Origin: Lachnospiraceae bacterium
GTDB taxonomy: Bacteria; Bacillota; Clostridia; Lachnospirales; Lachnospiraceae
DNA length: 55,467 bases
NCBI GenBank assembly: GCA_021202635.1
Contig: JAJQCQ010000066.1
Coordinates: 1-55,467, forward strand
Direction of reading: 5' to 3'
Below, in pieces: positions 41,643 through 51,569 of the stretch; positions within the stretch are counted from its first letter, which is position 1, and each line of letters begins with the position of its first letter. The position numbers were made by a program, and so were the translations under genes. Under the pieces are notes generated by a model that saw only the letters and a list, made by a program, of their open reading frames with translations, was not told the DNA's origin and made no database searches.

Positions 41643-42716
41643 TCAGTCACCAAAGCAGATATCCATCAGCTTTGCTTCTGCGATGATCTCATCCTTCGGG
41701 GAAACCACCTTCAGCTTCCCGGCCACATCGCCAAGCGGCACCTTCTTCATCTTGTTATTCACAATGCCGACCATATAGCCATACTCTTCCTTGAGGATCA
41801 TATCTGCGCATTTCAGACCGATTCGCGTAGACAGTACCCGGTCATACGGGCACGGACTGCCGCCTCTCTGCGTATGTCCCGGAATCGTAATGCGCACCTC
41901 CGGTCCGTTCGCGGCCTTGATCTCATCTGCCAGCTCATGTGCAACCGATGCGTTGCCTCTCTTCTGGAGCTTTGCCGCATACTCTTTCTTGCTCAGCTTC
42001 GCATCCTTTTTGGAGATCGCGCCTTCCGCCACCGCAATCACGGTAAAGCCCTTGCCGGCCTGCGTCCGCTTGTCAATCGCAGCTACAACCTTCTTGATAT
42101 CGTACGGAATCTCCGGAATCAGGATGATGTCCGCGCCTCCGGCCAGTCCGGCGTAAAGGGTCAGCCAGCCTACCTTGTGGCCCATAACCTCTACAATGAA
42201 AACACGGTTGTGCGAAGCCGCTGTCGTATGAATGCGGTCAATCGCGTCTGTAGCGACATTCACCGCACTGTAAAAGCCGAACGTCATATCCGTGCCATAG
42301 ATATCATTGTCAATCGTCTTCGGAAGGTGAATGATATTCAGTCCTTCCTCACGCAGCAGGTTCGCCGTCTTCTGCGTGCCATTGCCGCCCAGGATCACCA
42401 GGCAGTCCAGACGCAGCTTATAATAATTCTGCTTCATCGCCTCGACCTTATTCAGCCCCTTCTCATCCGGCTCCCGCATGAGCTTAAACGGCTGTCTGGA
42501 GGAGCCAAGGATCGTGCCGCCCTTGGTCAGGATGCCGGAAAAATCCCTCGAGGTCAGGAGACGGTAATCACCGTAAATCAGACCCTTATACCCGTTCATG
42601 AAGCCATACACCTCGAGCTCGTCCAGATTGCTGGAGAGTCCCTTTACCACACCGCGCATCGTCGCGTTCAGCGCCTGGCAGTCGCCGCCGCTGGTCAACA
42701 GACCGATTCTTTTCAT
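41643..42716 (-). CDS. pfkA: 6-phosphofructokinase
   Basis: 357-aa glycolytic kinase converting fructose 6-phosphate to the 1,6-bisphosphate. Seen: GLLTSGGDCQALNATMRG at the N-terminus, LGGNGTQKTA near residue 105, HLPKTIDNDIYGTDMTFGF near 130, and the catalytic/allosteric core GHKVGWLTLYAG, PGHTQRGGSPCPYDRV. ATP enzymes usually carry Gly at positions 104 and 124 (E. coli numbering) and PPi enzymes Asp and Lys; this one has Gly at the first and Lys in PKTIDND, a mixed pattern, so the phosphoryl donor is not certain. I start at ATG 42716, 8 nt after GGGAAG. It is divergent from the sugar symporter. Confidence 0.92.
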   Translation of the reverse strand: MKRIGLLTSGGDCQALNATMRGVVKGLSSNLDELEVYGFMNGYKGLIYGDYRLLTSRDFSGILTKGGTILGSSRQPFKLMREPDEKGLNKVEAMKQNYYKLRLDCLVILGGNGTQKTANLLREEGLNIIHLPKTIDNDIYGTDMTFGFYSAVNVATDAIDRIHTTAASHNRVFIVEVMGHKVGWLTLYAGLAGGADIILIPEIPYDIKKVVAAIDKRTQAGKGFTVIAVAEGAISKKDAKLSKKEYAAKLQKRGNASVAHELADEIKAANGPEVRITIPGHTQRGGSPCPYDRVLSTRIGLKCADMILKEEYGYMVGIVNNKMKKVPLGDVAGKLKVVSPKDEIIAEAKLMDICFGD

Positions 42717-43032
42717 TTCATTCACTTCCCTTTCTCTCTGTATTCACAGGATACGATACCTCAATAGACAGACCTGCGGCACGCCTGCATGCCTGAGCGC
42801 TGTACATCAGAGGACCGGACTTTACCCCATCCTGACACAGACCCGTCCGCAGGAACCATGGAGTAAACACCTTTATACCTGCCAGTATACCGCAAAATTC
42901 AGAAGGACTCAACAACATTATTTTTTATTTTCCGCTTTCCTGTGGAAAATTTTATGTTATACTGTATTATCGAGTCTGTAACCGGGTATTCTGGCTTTTC
43001 CTCATACCCTGCAGATATAAGAAAGAGAACGA

Positions 43033-43073
43033 TTCAGAACAGCAGACCACAGGTTCTGCACTTCGATTCTGAA
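43033..43073. repeat. Palindromic repeat, family C (diverged)
   Basis: TTCAGAA / TTCTGAA ends around an imperfect stem in the leader of the symporter gene. Confidence 0.6.
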
Positions 43074-43106
43074 CCGAGATTAAAAAAAGAATCGAGGAAA
43101 CCTTCC

Positions 43107-44429
43107 GTGAACATTACCGCAAAAACCAAATTCACCTATGCGATCGGCGGCCTCGGCAAAAATCTTGCCTACGGCTTTGTCGCGTCCTACACCCTTTACT
43201 ACTACAATACCATTCTCGGCATCAGCGCTTCCTTCGTCGGCCTCCTGCTGATGGTGGCACGCATTTTTGACGCCTTCAATGACCCGTTTATGGGAGTGGT
43301 GGTGGCCAAAACAAAAAGCCGCTACGGACGCTACCGTCCCTGGATTCTGACCGGCGCGGTACTGAATGCCTTCATTCTCTACGCCATGTTCGCAGTTCCG
43401 CACAGCCTCTCAGGGAACAGTCTGAAGGCCTATGTCACGATTACCTATTTTCTCTGCGGGATCACCTACACGCTTTCTGACATTCCTTACTGGTCTGTCA
43501 TCCCGGCGATTACAAAAGCAGGCAGCGAACGTAAAAGCCTGACCGTATTTGCCCGGACCTTCTCCGGCTTCGGCGCGGCGCTCCCCACCGTTTTAACCAT
43601 GAGCCTGCTGCCGATCCTCGGCGGCGGCACTGACACCGAACACTACCGCAAAGGCTTCGCCATGCTGGCATTTGCCATCGCCATTTTTTATGTGATAACC
43701 ACGATCATCACAGTGCGCAATCTGCCAAACGATGAACTGCATGAGCCGCATGATGCCTCCATCCGCGATCTTCTGAACGCTCTGCTCAAAAACGACCAGG
43801 CGCTCAATCTGGCCGCCATCATCATCCTGTTTAACTCAGCGATCTACATGACGACCAATCTGCTGCTCTACATGTTTCAATACGACATCGGCGATGAGAG
43901 CCAATATACAATTTTCATGGTCTTTTCCGGTCTGATCCAGTTCGCGGCCATGACCCTGCTCTACCCGTTCTTCCGGAAGCGCTTTTCAAACCGGCAGATT
44001 TTCTTCACCGCCTGTGTTGCAGGGATTCTCGGCTATATCGCCATGACAGGCCTGATCTTCGGAAAGACTCTGACCCTGACCAAAATGCTGCTTCCCGGAG
44101 CGCTGATCTCCCTGACAAACGGCATCGGCTATGTTCTCACCACCGTCTTTGTCGCGGACGCCGTCGATTACGGCGAATCCATGACCGGGCAGCGCGAAGA
44201 CAGCGTTGTCTCCTCTCTGCAGACCCTGATGGTGAAGCTCGCTACCTCCATTGCTTCCTTCGTAGCCGGTATCGGTATCGACCTCACCGGGATTGATATC
44301 GCCGCTGAAACGCAGACTGCGGCGGCAAAAACTTCCCTGCGCACACTGTTCGCGGTGCCTTCCCTTCTGCTGATGATTGCGGCACTGCTCATCTTTCTGC
44401 ACAAGAAAACCATTGGTGCAGAACGCTAA
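43107..44429 (+). CDS. GPH-family sugar:cation symporter (MFS)
   Basis: 440-aa transporter with about 12 helices, of the glycoside-pentoside-hexuronide family related to MelB and XylP. The family signature near the first cytoplasmic loop is MGVVVAKTKSRYGRYRPWIL, and ARIFDAFNDPFMG contains the conserved Asp residues used for cation coupling. VFVADAVDYGESMTGQRED near residue 350 is also typical. The start is GTG 43107, 9 nt after GAGG; an upstream in-frame start would translate repeat sequence. It neighbours pfkA and glgP, which suits a role in sugar uptake. The substrate cannot be read. Confidence 0.9.
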   Translation: MNITAKTKFTYAIGGLGKNLAYGFVASYTLYYYNTILGISASFVGLLLMVARIFDAFNDPFMGVVVAKTKSRYGRYRPWILTGAVLNAFILYAMFAVPHSLSGNSLKAYVTITYFLCGITYTLSDIPYWSVIPAITKAGSERKSLTVFARTFSGFGAALPTVLTMSLLPILGGGTDTEHYRKGFAMLAFAIAIFYVITTIITVRNLPNDELHEPHDASIRDLLNALLKNDQALNLAAIIILFNSAIYMTTNLLLYMFQYDIGDESQYTIFMVFSGLIQFAAMTLLYPFFRKRFSNRQIFFTACVAGILGYIAMTGLIFGKTLTLTKMLLPGALISLTNGIGYVLTTVFVADAVDYGESMTGQREDSVVSSLQTLMVKLATSIASFVAGIGIDLTGIDIAAETQTAAAKTSLRTLFAVPSLLLMIAALLIFLHKKTIGAER

Positions 44430-44436
44430 AAAGTAA

Positions 44437-44478
44437 AACCCCTGCCGTTGGCATCTTCACCGCCAACAGCAGGGGTTT
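44437..44478. terminator. Bidirectional terminator between symporter and glgP
   Basis: AAACCCCTGC.GTTGGC / GCCAACAGCAGGGGTTT with a 9-nt loop and T-rich sequence on both sides; it lies between two convergent genes. Confidence 0.85.
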
Positions 44479-44531
44479 CATATTTTCTTCAAAGGCTACA
44501 GGCCAACTCCCTCTGGCCTCTCGCTTTTTTC

Positions 44532-47012
44532 TTACATCTCAAACGATTCCGGATCTACCTTCACTTCCACCTTATCCAGATGCCAGATCTCGTCCACATA
44601 CTGCTGAATTGTACGGTCCGAGGTAAACTTGCCGCTGCAGGCCATATTCATCATAGCCATCCTTGCCCAGCGGGACTCATCGCGGTAAGCTTCTTCTACT
44701 CTCTTCTGTGCCGCCGCATAGGACTTAAAGTCAGCCAGAATGAAGTAGGTATCCGCCCGATCAGAGCTGTTTGTGTTCAGCAGAGAATCATAGATATCGC
44801 GGAACAGCTCCGGATTGTTGTGTGAAAACTCTCCGTTGATCAGCTGCATCAGCACACGGCGGATGTCCTGATCATTGTTGAAGTAGTCGGTCGGATGATA
44901 GCCGCCCTCATTTTCAAAGCGAATAACCTCGTCTGCGGAAAGACCGAAGATAAACGCATTCTCCTCGCCAACCTCCCGGACGATCTCGACATTCGCACCA
45001 TCCATCGTGCCAAGAGTCGGCGCGCCATTCAGCATGAATTTCATATTGCCGGTACCGGAAGCTTCCTTACTTGCGGTCGAAATCTGCTCAGAGACATCCG
45101 CCGCCGCAAAGATCAATTCCCCATTGGATACACGGTAATCCTCAATAAATACAACCTTCAGCTTGCCATTGATCGAGCGGTCGTTGTTGATCACATTCGC
45201 GACATTGTTGATCAGCTTGATCGTCAGCTTTGCGCGGCGATAGCCGGCCGCTGCCTTTGCGCCAAAGATAAAGGTTCTCGGATAGAACGGCATCTCCGGA
45301 TGATCCTTGATCTGATCATACAGATACATCACATGGAGGATGTTCAACAGCTGACGCTTGTACTCATGCAGACGCTTTACCTGCACATCGAAAATGGAGC
45401 GCGGATCGACATCAATACCATTGTGCTCCTTAATATACTTCGCAAGGCGTATCTTGTTCTGATATTTGATGTTCATAAACTCCTGCTGCGCCTTCGGATC
45501 GTCCACATATACCTTCATCTTCGCAATCTGCGGAAGGTCTGTAATCCACTCATCGCCGATATGCTCGGTCACCCAGTCTGCCAGCAGCGGATTCGCGTGC
45601 AGCAGGAATCTTCTCTGCGTAATACCGTTCGTCTTGTTATTAAACTTCTCCGGCATCATCTCATAGAAGTCCTTCAGCTCCTGATTCTTCAGGATCTCCG
45701 TATGCAGCTCTGCCACACCGTTCACGGAATAGCCGGCCGCGATCGCCAGATGCGCCATCTTCACCTGTCCGTCGTAGATGATCGCCATCTTGCGGATCTT
45801 CTCCTGGTTGCCCGGATAACGACGCTGAATCTCATTTACAAAGCGGCGGTTGATCTCCTCCACAATCTGATAAATACGCGGAAGCAGTCTGGAAAACAGC
45901 TCAATCGGCCATTTCTCCAGCGCCTCGGACATGATCGTATGGTTCGTGTACGCGCAGGTCTTCGTCGTGACATCCCACGCTTCCTCCCAGGTCAGTCCTT
46001 CTTCATCAATCAGAATACGCATCAGCTCTGCAACCGCCACGGTCGGATGCGTATCATTGAGCTGGAAGGTTACCTTCTCATAGAATTTGCGGATATCATC
46101 ATGGCTTCTCTTATACTTCGCAATCGCCGTCTGTACGCTGGCGGAAATAAAGAAATACTGCTGTTTCAGACGAAGCTCCTTGCCCGCATAATGGTTGTCA
46201 TTCGGATAAAGCACATCTACCAGGTTCTTCGCCAGGTTCTCCTGCTCCACTGCCTTCTGATAATCGCCCTTGTCAAAGGAATCCAGCTGGAAGTCCGTCA
46301 CCGCCTCCGCATCCCAGACACGCAGGGTATTTACGATGTTGTTGTTATAGCCAAGGATCGGCATATCATACGGTACCGCGCGCACCGACTGGTATCCTTC
46401 CTGTGTAAAATAATTCCTTCCGGTCTTCTCATCATAGTCTACACGCACGTAGCCGCCGAACTTAACAATCTTCGCGTACTCCGGTCGACGCAGCTCAAAC
46501 GGGTTGCCATCCTTCAGCCAGTTGTCCGGCACCTCTTTCTGATAGCCATCCTCGATCTTCTGCTTGAACATTCCGTAATGATAACGGATACCGCAGCCGT
46601 AAGCCATGTAACCCAGCGTTGAAAGGGAATCCAGGAAACAAGCCGCCAGGCGGCCAAGACCGCCGTTGCCGAGCGCCGCATCCGGCTCCTGATCCTCGAT
46701 CACATTCAGATCAAAGCCCATCTCATCGAGCGCTTCCTTCACTTCCTTGTAAGCAGTCAGGTTGATGAGGTTGTTGCCCAGCGCACGTCCCATCAGGAAT
46801 TCCATCGACATATAATAAACCATCTTCGGGTCATCGATCTCAAACTGCTTCTGAGAAGCCAGCCAGTTGTTGATAATCTCATCCTTTACCGCGTAAGACA
46901 CCGCCTGGAACAGCTGCTGCTGCGTCGCCTCTTTGATCGTTTTGCGGTAAAGCGTGCGGACATTATCTTTCACGCGCTCCTTAAATAATTCCTTGTCCAT
47001 TAATTTGCTCAT
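44532..47012 (-). CDS. glgP: Glycogen/maltodextrin phosphorylase
   Basis: 826-aa PLP-dependent GT35 enzyme releasing glucose 1-phosphate from alpha-1,4-glucans. The PLP Lys lies in KEASGTGNMKFMLNGAPTLG near residue 655. Other family pieces are MEFLMGRALGNNLIN near 70, ALGNGGLGRLAACFLDS near 112, TCAYTNHTIMSEALEKWP near 320, and VQVKRLHEYKRQLLNILH near 535. The N-terminal allosteric extension is short, as in bacterial enzymes. AGAGAGGAA lies before the ATG. It stands alone, without glgA, glgB or glgC nearby. Confidence 0.97.
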   Translation of the reverse strand: MSKLMDKELFKERVKDNVRTLYRKTIKEATQQQLFQAVSYAVKDEIINNWLASQKQFEIDDPKMVYYMSMEFLMGRALGNNLINLTAYKEVKEALDEMGFDLNVIEDQEPDAALGNGGLGRLAACFLDSLSTLGYMAYGCGIRYHYGMFKQKIEDGYQKEVPDNWLKDGNPFELRRPEYAKIVKFGGYVRVDYDEKTGRNYFTQEGYQSVRAVPYDMPILGYNNNIVNTLRVWDAEAVTDFQLDSFDKGDYQKAVEQENLAKNLVDVLYPNDNHYAGKELRLKQQYFFISASVQTAIAKYKRSHDDIRKFYEKVTFQLNDTHPTVAVAELMRILIDEEGLTWEEAWDVTTKTCAYTNHTIMSEALEKWPIELFSRLLPRIYQIVEEINRRFVNEIQRRYPGNQEKIRKMAIIYDGQVKMAHLAIAAGYSVNGVAELHTEILKNQELKDFYEMMPEKFNNKTNGITQRRFLLHANPLLADWVTEHIGDEWITDLPQIAKMKVYVDDPKAQQEFMNIKYQNKIRLAKYIKEHNGIDVDPRSIFDVQVKRLHEYKRQLLNILHVMYLYDQIKDHPEMPFYPRTFIFGAKAAAGYRRAKLTIKLINNVANVINNDRSINGKLKVVFIEDYRVSNGELIFAAADVSEQISTASKEASGTGNMKFMLNGAPTLGTMDGANVEIVREVGEENAFIFGLSADEVIRFENEGGYHPTDYFNNDQDIRRVLMQLINGEFSHNNPELFRDIYDSLLNTNSSDRADTYFILADFKSYAAAQKRVEEAYRDESRWARMAMMNMACSGKFTSDRTIQQYVDEIWHLDKVEVKVDPESFEM

Positions 47013-47200
47013 AATAAGTTCCTCTCTTTTCCGTCTTTCGATCTCCCGCGATCACCGGCATACAGATCACCAGAATTTCACCCCTATACCGGATTCACCG
47101 GAATATCTCACAGTTTCCGTCTTAATCTATGCAAAATCGCCTTATCAGCCAGCCGCGGACATCCCGTCCGCGGCGCTTTGCGATGAATTTTTTGTAACAG

Positions 47201-47242
47201 TTCAGAACAGCGAAGCGCAGACCTGCGGCCTGCTGTTCTGAA
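47201..47242. repeat. Palindromic repeat, family C
   Basis: TTCAGAACAGC (47201-47211) and GCTGTTCTGAA (47232-47242), perfect 11-bp arms, between ileS and glgP, preceded by TTTGTAACAG. Confidence 0.75.
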
Positions 47243-47260
47243 TAGCAGAATCGTTCGCTG

Positions 47261-50200
47261 CTATTTACCAATCTTCTCCACACCCAGCGTCGCCATCTCG
47301 CCATTGATGCTCCACTCTTTACTGTAGCCGATCGCCGTTCCATATTCCGCTTCCACCGCCATGGTCTCAGAAAGGATCTGTGCCTCCGACCGCTGCATCA
47401 CGCCGGCAATCGTATCATTTCCGGTCACGGACACACGAATCTGATCCATTACCTCAAATCCGGCTTCCTTGCGCATCGTCTGAATCTTACTGATCAGCTC
47501 ACGCACAAAGCCCTCCTCGATCAGCTCCGGCGTCAGATTCGTATCAATCACCACAGTGATCTCGCCGCTGTTTTCGGAGACATACCCTTCCGCCTGCGCC
47601 GCGTCAATCAGCAGGTCTTCCTCTTTCAGAAGCACCTCATTCCCATCGATATCCAGCTTCAGGACACCATTCGTCTTCAGCTCATTCATCGCCTGATTAC
47701 CGTCCAGCTCCGGCAAAATCTGACGGATCTTTCCGAGCAGCTTGCCATATTTCGGACCAACCGTGCGCATCTGCGGTTTAAACGTATAGGAAGTAAACTG
47801 GCTGACATCCTCCGTGAACAGCACCTGCTTCACATTCAGCTCATCACGGATAATGTCCACAAAATATCCTTCCAGTGCATTTGCGGCCTTAATATACATG
47901 GCCGCCACCGGCTGGCGGTTCTTGATGCTCGCAGTATTACGGCAGGCACGCCCCATCACCACAGCTTTGAGCACCTCATCCATGTTTTTCTCCAGCTCCG
48001 GATCAATCATCGTCTCATCGACCGCCGGGAACAGGCACAGATGAATGCTTTCGCATGCAGAGGAATCAATTTTCACCACAATATTGCGGTAAATCTCCTC
48101 CGTCATAAACGGAATCATCGGTGCCGCGGCCTTGCAGGTATTCACAAGCGCCGTATACAATGTCATGTAAGCGTTGATCTTATCCTGCTCCATGCCCTTT
48201 GCCCAGAAACGCTCACGGCTTCTGCGGACATACCAGTTGCTCATGTCATCCACAAAATCCTGCAGCGCACGCGCCGCCTCCGGGATCCGGTAAGCACCAA
48301 GGTTCTCATCCACCGAGCGCACCATCGTATACATCTTGGAAAGCAGCCACTTGTCCATCACCGGAAGCTGCGCATAATTTGCTTTCAGATAAAGCGCGGC
48401 CTTCTCACTGGCATCGCCCTCGCCCTGGCCTGCAAAATCCAGCGGGTTAAAATTGTCAATGTTCGCGTACAGCACATAGAACGCATAAGTATTCCACAGC
48501 GTCCCCAGGAACTTGCGCTGTCCTTCCATCACAGCCTTGCCATGGAAACGGTTCGGCAGCCACGGCGCGCTGTTGATGTAGAAATACCAGCGAATGGAAT
48601 CCGCCCCGTACTGGTCAAGCGCCTCAAACGGATCCACCGCGTTCCCCTTCGACTTGCTCATCTTCTGGCCATTCTCATCCTGCACATGGCCGAGTACAAT
48701 CACATTCTCAAACGGCGCCTTATTGAAAATCAGCGTCGAGATCGCCATCAGAGAATAGAACCAGCCTCTCGTCTGGTCTACCGCCTCGGAGATAAACTGC
48801 GCCGGGAAATGCGTCTCAAAATACTCTTTATTTTCAAACGGATAATGATACTGCGCAAACGGCATCGCGCCGGAATCAAACCAGCAGTCAATCACCTCCG
48901 AAACACGGTGCATCGTCTTGCCGCATTTCGGGCAGCGAATCTTTACCGCGTCGATATACGGGCGGTGCAATTCAATCTCATCCGGAATCTCCTCTGTCTC
49001 GGAGCCTTCCTCCCCGGCCTTCCATTCCTTCCACAGCCGGAACAGCTCTTCCTTGCTGCCGATCGAATGCATATGGCCGCACTCGCACTCCCAGATATTC
49101 AGCGGCGTGCCCCAGTAACGGTTCCTGGAAATGCCCCAGTCCTGCACATTCTCCAGCCAGTCGCCGAAACGGCCCTTGCCGATGCTCTCCGGAATCCAGT
49201 TTACGGTATTATTATTGCGAATCAGGTCGTCGCGCACCGCGGTCATGCGGATAAACCAGGATTCACGCGCGTAATAAATCAGCGGTGTGTCACAGCGCCA
49301 GCAATGCGGATAGCTGTGCTCAAACTTCGGCGCGGCAAACAGCAGCCCGCGCTCGTCCAGATCCCTGATCACGTCCATATTCACGCCCGGCTCATTTTCC
49401 AGATCCTTGCGCAACACGCAGGAACGCCCCGGCCATTTCGTCTCTTTCGTCATCATACCCCGGTCATCCACGAGCTGGAGGAACGGGAGATCGTATTTTT
49501 TGCCGACCTTATTATCATCCTCACCAAACGCCGGTGCGATGTGAACCACGCCGGTACCGTCCGACATCGTCACGTAGTCATCGCAGACCACGTAATAGCC
49601 CTTCTTCGACAGCTTTGCCGGATAGAGCGCCTCATATTCCGTATACTCCAGGTCCTTGCCCGCATACGTCCCCAGGATCTCATAGGTATCCGCGCCGAGC
49701 ACGGTATCACACAGCGCCTGCGCCAGAATATAAACATACCCTGACTCCTTTGTCAGCTGGCCTTCTGCATCAACCAAATCCTTCATCCGAACCATCACAT
49801 AGGTCTCATGCGGATTCACACACAGCGCCACATTCGACGCAAGCGTCCACGGCGTCGTCGTCCAGGCCAGGATGTAGATCTTCTGTATCTCATCCAGGCC
49901 GCCCTTAGCGGCGTCTGCCTGCAAAAACTCCGGCGTATTCTTCACCTCAAAGCGCGCAATCGCCGAGCGCTCCTTCACGTCCTTGTACCCCTGTGCCACC
50001 TCATGACTTGAAAGCGGCGTCCCGCAGCGCGGGCAATACGGCACAATCTTATGTCCCTTATACAAAAGACCCTTATTCCAGATCTCCTTCAGTGCCCACC
50101 ATTCCGACTCAATGAAGTCATCATGGTATGTCACATACGGATCATCCATATCCGCCCAGAAACCAACCGTCTGTGAGAAATCCTCCCACATCCCCTTATA

Positions 50201-50581
50201 CTTCCAGACGCTCTCCTTGCAATGCTCAATAAACGGCTCCATGCCGTACTCTTCAATCTGCTCCTTGCCATCCAGGCCAAGCTGGCGCTCCACCTCCAGC
50301 TCCACCGGCAAACCGTGCGTATCCCATCCGGCTTTTCTCGGCACCATCTCACCCTTCATCGTGTGATACCGCGGAATCATGTCCTTAATCACACGCGTCA
50401 GCACGTGCCCGATATGCGGTTTCCCATTCGCCGTCGGCGGCCCGTCATAAAACGTATAAATCGGCTGTCCCTCACGAACCTTCATACTCTTCTCAAACGT
50501 CCTGTCCTCTTTCCAGAACGCGCCAACCTTCTTCTCGGACTCTACATAATTCCGATTCGTCTCTACCTTGTCATACAGCAT
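47261..50581 (-). CDS. ileS: Isoleucyl-tRNA synthetase (IleS2-like)
   Basis: 1106-aa class I synthetase charging tRNA-Ile. The HIGH motif is GKPHIGHVLTR near residue 55 and KMSKS is GQKMSKSKGNAVDPF. The editing CP1 domain carries LAWTTTPWTLASNVAL. Anticodon-binding and C-terminal domains are complete and end GEMATLGVEKIGK. HIGHVLTR and KMSKSKGN rather than HIGHALN and MSKSLGN place it in the eukaryote-like type found in some bacteria and in mupirocin-resistant IleS. The start at ATG 50581 follows AGGAGG by 9 nt; longer starts are possible but lack a good site. A strong promoter lies at 50732-50761. Confidence 0.96.
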   Translation of the reverse strand: MLYDKVETNRNYVESEKKVGAFWKEDRTFEKSMKVREGQPIYTFYDGPPTANGKPHIGHVLTRVIKDMIPRYHTMKGEMVPRKAGWDTHGLPVELEVERQLGLDGKEQIEEYGMEPFIEHCKESVWKYKGMWEDFSQTVGFWADMDDPYVTYHDDFIESEWWALKEIWNKGLLYKGHKIVPYCPRCGTPLSSHEVAQGYKDVKERSAIARFEVKNTPEFLQADAAKGGLDEIQKIYILAWTTTPWTLASNVALCVNPHETYVMVRMKDLVDAEGQLTKESGYVYILAQALCDTVLGADTYEILGTYAGKDLEYTEYEALYPAKLSKKGYYVVCDDYVTMSDGTGVVHIAPAFGEDDNKVGKKYDLPFLQLVDDRGMMTKETKWPGRSCVLRKDLENEPGVNMDVIRDLDERGLLFAAPKFEHSYPHCWRCDTPLIYYARESWFIRMTAVRDDLIRNNNTVNWIPESIGKGRFGDWLENVQDWGISRNRYWGTPLNIWECECGHMHSIGSKEELFRLWKEWKAGEEGSETEEIPDEIELHRPYIDAVKIRCPKCGKTMHRVSEVIDCWFDSGAMPFAQYHYPFENKEYFETHFPAQFISEAVDQTRGWFYSLMAISTLIFNKAPFENVIVLGHVQDENGQKMSKSKGNAVDPFEALDQYGADSIRWYFYINSAPWLPNRFHGKAVMEGQRKFLGTLWNTYAFYVLYANIDNFNPLDFAGQGEGDASEKAALYLKANYAQLPVMDKWLLSKMYTMVRSVDENLGAYRIPEAARALQDFVDDMSNWYVRRSRERFWAKGMEQDKINAYMTLYTALVNTCKAAAPMIPFMTEEIYRNIVVKIDSSACESIHLCLFPAVDETMIDPELEKNMDEVLKAVVMGRACRNTASIKNRQPVAAMYIKAANALEGYFVDIIRDELNVKQVLFTEDVSQFTSYTFKPQMRTVGPKYGKLLGKIRQILPELDGNQAMNELKTNGVLKLDIDGNEVLLKEEDLLIDAAQAEGYVSENSGEITVVIDTNLTPELIEEGFVRELISKIQTMRKEAGFEVMDQIRVSVTGNDTIAGVMQRSEAQILSETMAVEAEYGTAIGYSKEWSINGEMATLGVEKIGK

Positions 50582-50731
50582 GTCCTGCATCCTCCTGCAC
50601 CCCTCATGCAGCTGTTCCATATCTTCCTCCACAGCCGCAGTAACACTTCCTAACATTTCCGGACATCAGCCGTCCTGAGCCCTGTTTAACCCTTCGATCG
50701 CACTCATTTCGCCCTTGTCGCACATTTTTTC

Positions 50732-50761
50732 ATTATAGCCCACTCTCCACAGAATTGTCAA
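50732..50761 (-). promoter_or_regulatory. Promoter of ileS
   Basis: On the minus strand TTGACA (50761-50756), an 18-bp spacer and TATAAT (50737-50732), both perfect consensus. Confidence 0.85.
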
Positions 50762-50950
50762 TTTGTGAAACGTGAAAAAAGCACAATAATCATTGATTTT
50801 TTCTGGCAAATCGACTATATACGGCGGAATCCCTTGAATTTGGCGGGCTTCCGCAACGCGGATGTTACCCTTACACCAATCTTACACCAATCATCAAAAG
50901 CAGAACGAAAAGAGCCGCCTCAACTGTCTGAGACAGTACGGCAGAAAGGT

Positions 50951-50979
50951 ACAGCCCTGAATGGAAAACTCAGGGCTGT
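50951..50979. terminator. Hairpin near the 3' end of the surface-protein remnant
   Basis: Perfect 10-bp stem ACAGCCCTGA / TCAGGGCTGT with a 9-nt loop. The T-rich side (CTTTATAATTT) is on the plus strand. Confidence 0.5.
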
Positions 50980-51008
50980 CTTTATAATTTATTTTGTGAT
51001 CGTCACTT

Positions 51009-51569
51009 TCAATTTGCTGCTCCATGCAGAATAATACTTTGTACCATATATGTATATACCGTACCGTTATTGCCTGCGATCTTTTTGTCTGTGTAGCTGA
51101 CCGTGGAGCCATTCTTAATTGTTTTGACTTTGCTGTAGCTGCCCGTGCCGGATTTGCGGTATATAATATAACCAGACGCCCCAGATACCTGTGTCCACTT
51201 GATCTTAATCCCTTTTGCAACATTTGTCAGGCTGGAAATAGTGCACGCAGAAAGAGAAACCGTACTATCAGACTCTCCTTGCGAAGAGGAATCCAATGCA
51301 GAAAATGTAATACCATTCCTTTGGGCATATGTTTCCGCTGCTGTCCCGGCATACCCATAAATCGTAAAGCCAGGAATTAATGTCTCATTAAGATATTCTA
51401 CAGTTCCTGGTGTATCAACGTCAGACACGAAAGCAGATGAAGCATACTCTGTAGCGCTGTAAAATCCAACAGAATAGAAACCAATATAAGTCACGCCCGA
51501 CGGGATTGTAATGCTCTTGAGATTTGGCATATCAAAAATTACAACACAAGAAGTTGCGATATGCGTCAT
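51009..51569 (-). pseudogene. C-terminal remnant of a BspA-like/FN3 surface protein
   Basis: 187 codons, 5'-truncated. The N-terminal part matches the end of a BspA-type leucine-rich repeat array (PNLKSITIPSGVTYIGFYSV, then PGFTIYGYAGTAAETYAQ, the usual cap). It is followed by an FN3 or bacterial Ig-like module (KGIKIKWTQVSGASGYIIYRK). There is no signal peptide and no ribosome binding site before the first ATG, and the upstream DNA is unrelated. It probably came from a large secreted adhesin of the same kind as the gene at 22116-23387 and lost its front by deletion or insertion. Confidence 0.75.

Larger units (their letters stand above)
50582..51008. other. Leader of ileS and gap to the surface-protein remnant
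   Basis: 427 bp. Contains the ileS promoter, an untranslated leader of about 145 nt without a T-box consensus, an 11-nt tandem repeat CTTACACCAAT near 50870-50892, and a perfect hairpin at 50951-50979. I see no gene. Confidence 0.7.

Noticed and set aside
44895-46622. Long plus-strand open frame of 575 codons
   Set aside because: Antisense shadow of glgP with no ribosome binding site or domain.
48041-49744. Long plus-strand open frame of 567 codons
   Set aside because: Complement of ileS; Arg/His/Leu-rich composition typical of a shadow frame.
50582-50731. T-box riboswitch in the ileS leader
   Set aside because: No AGGGTGG-type antiterminator sequence or specifier hairpin plus terminator is visible, and the leader is only about 145 nt.
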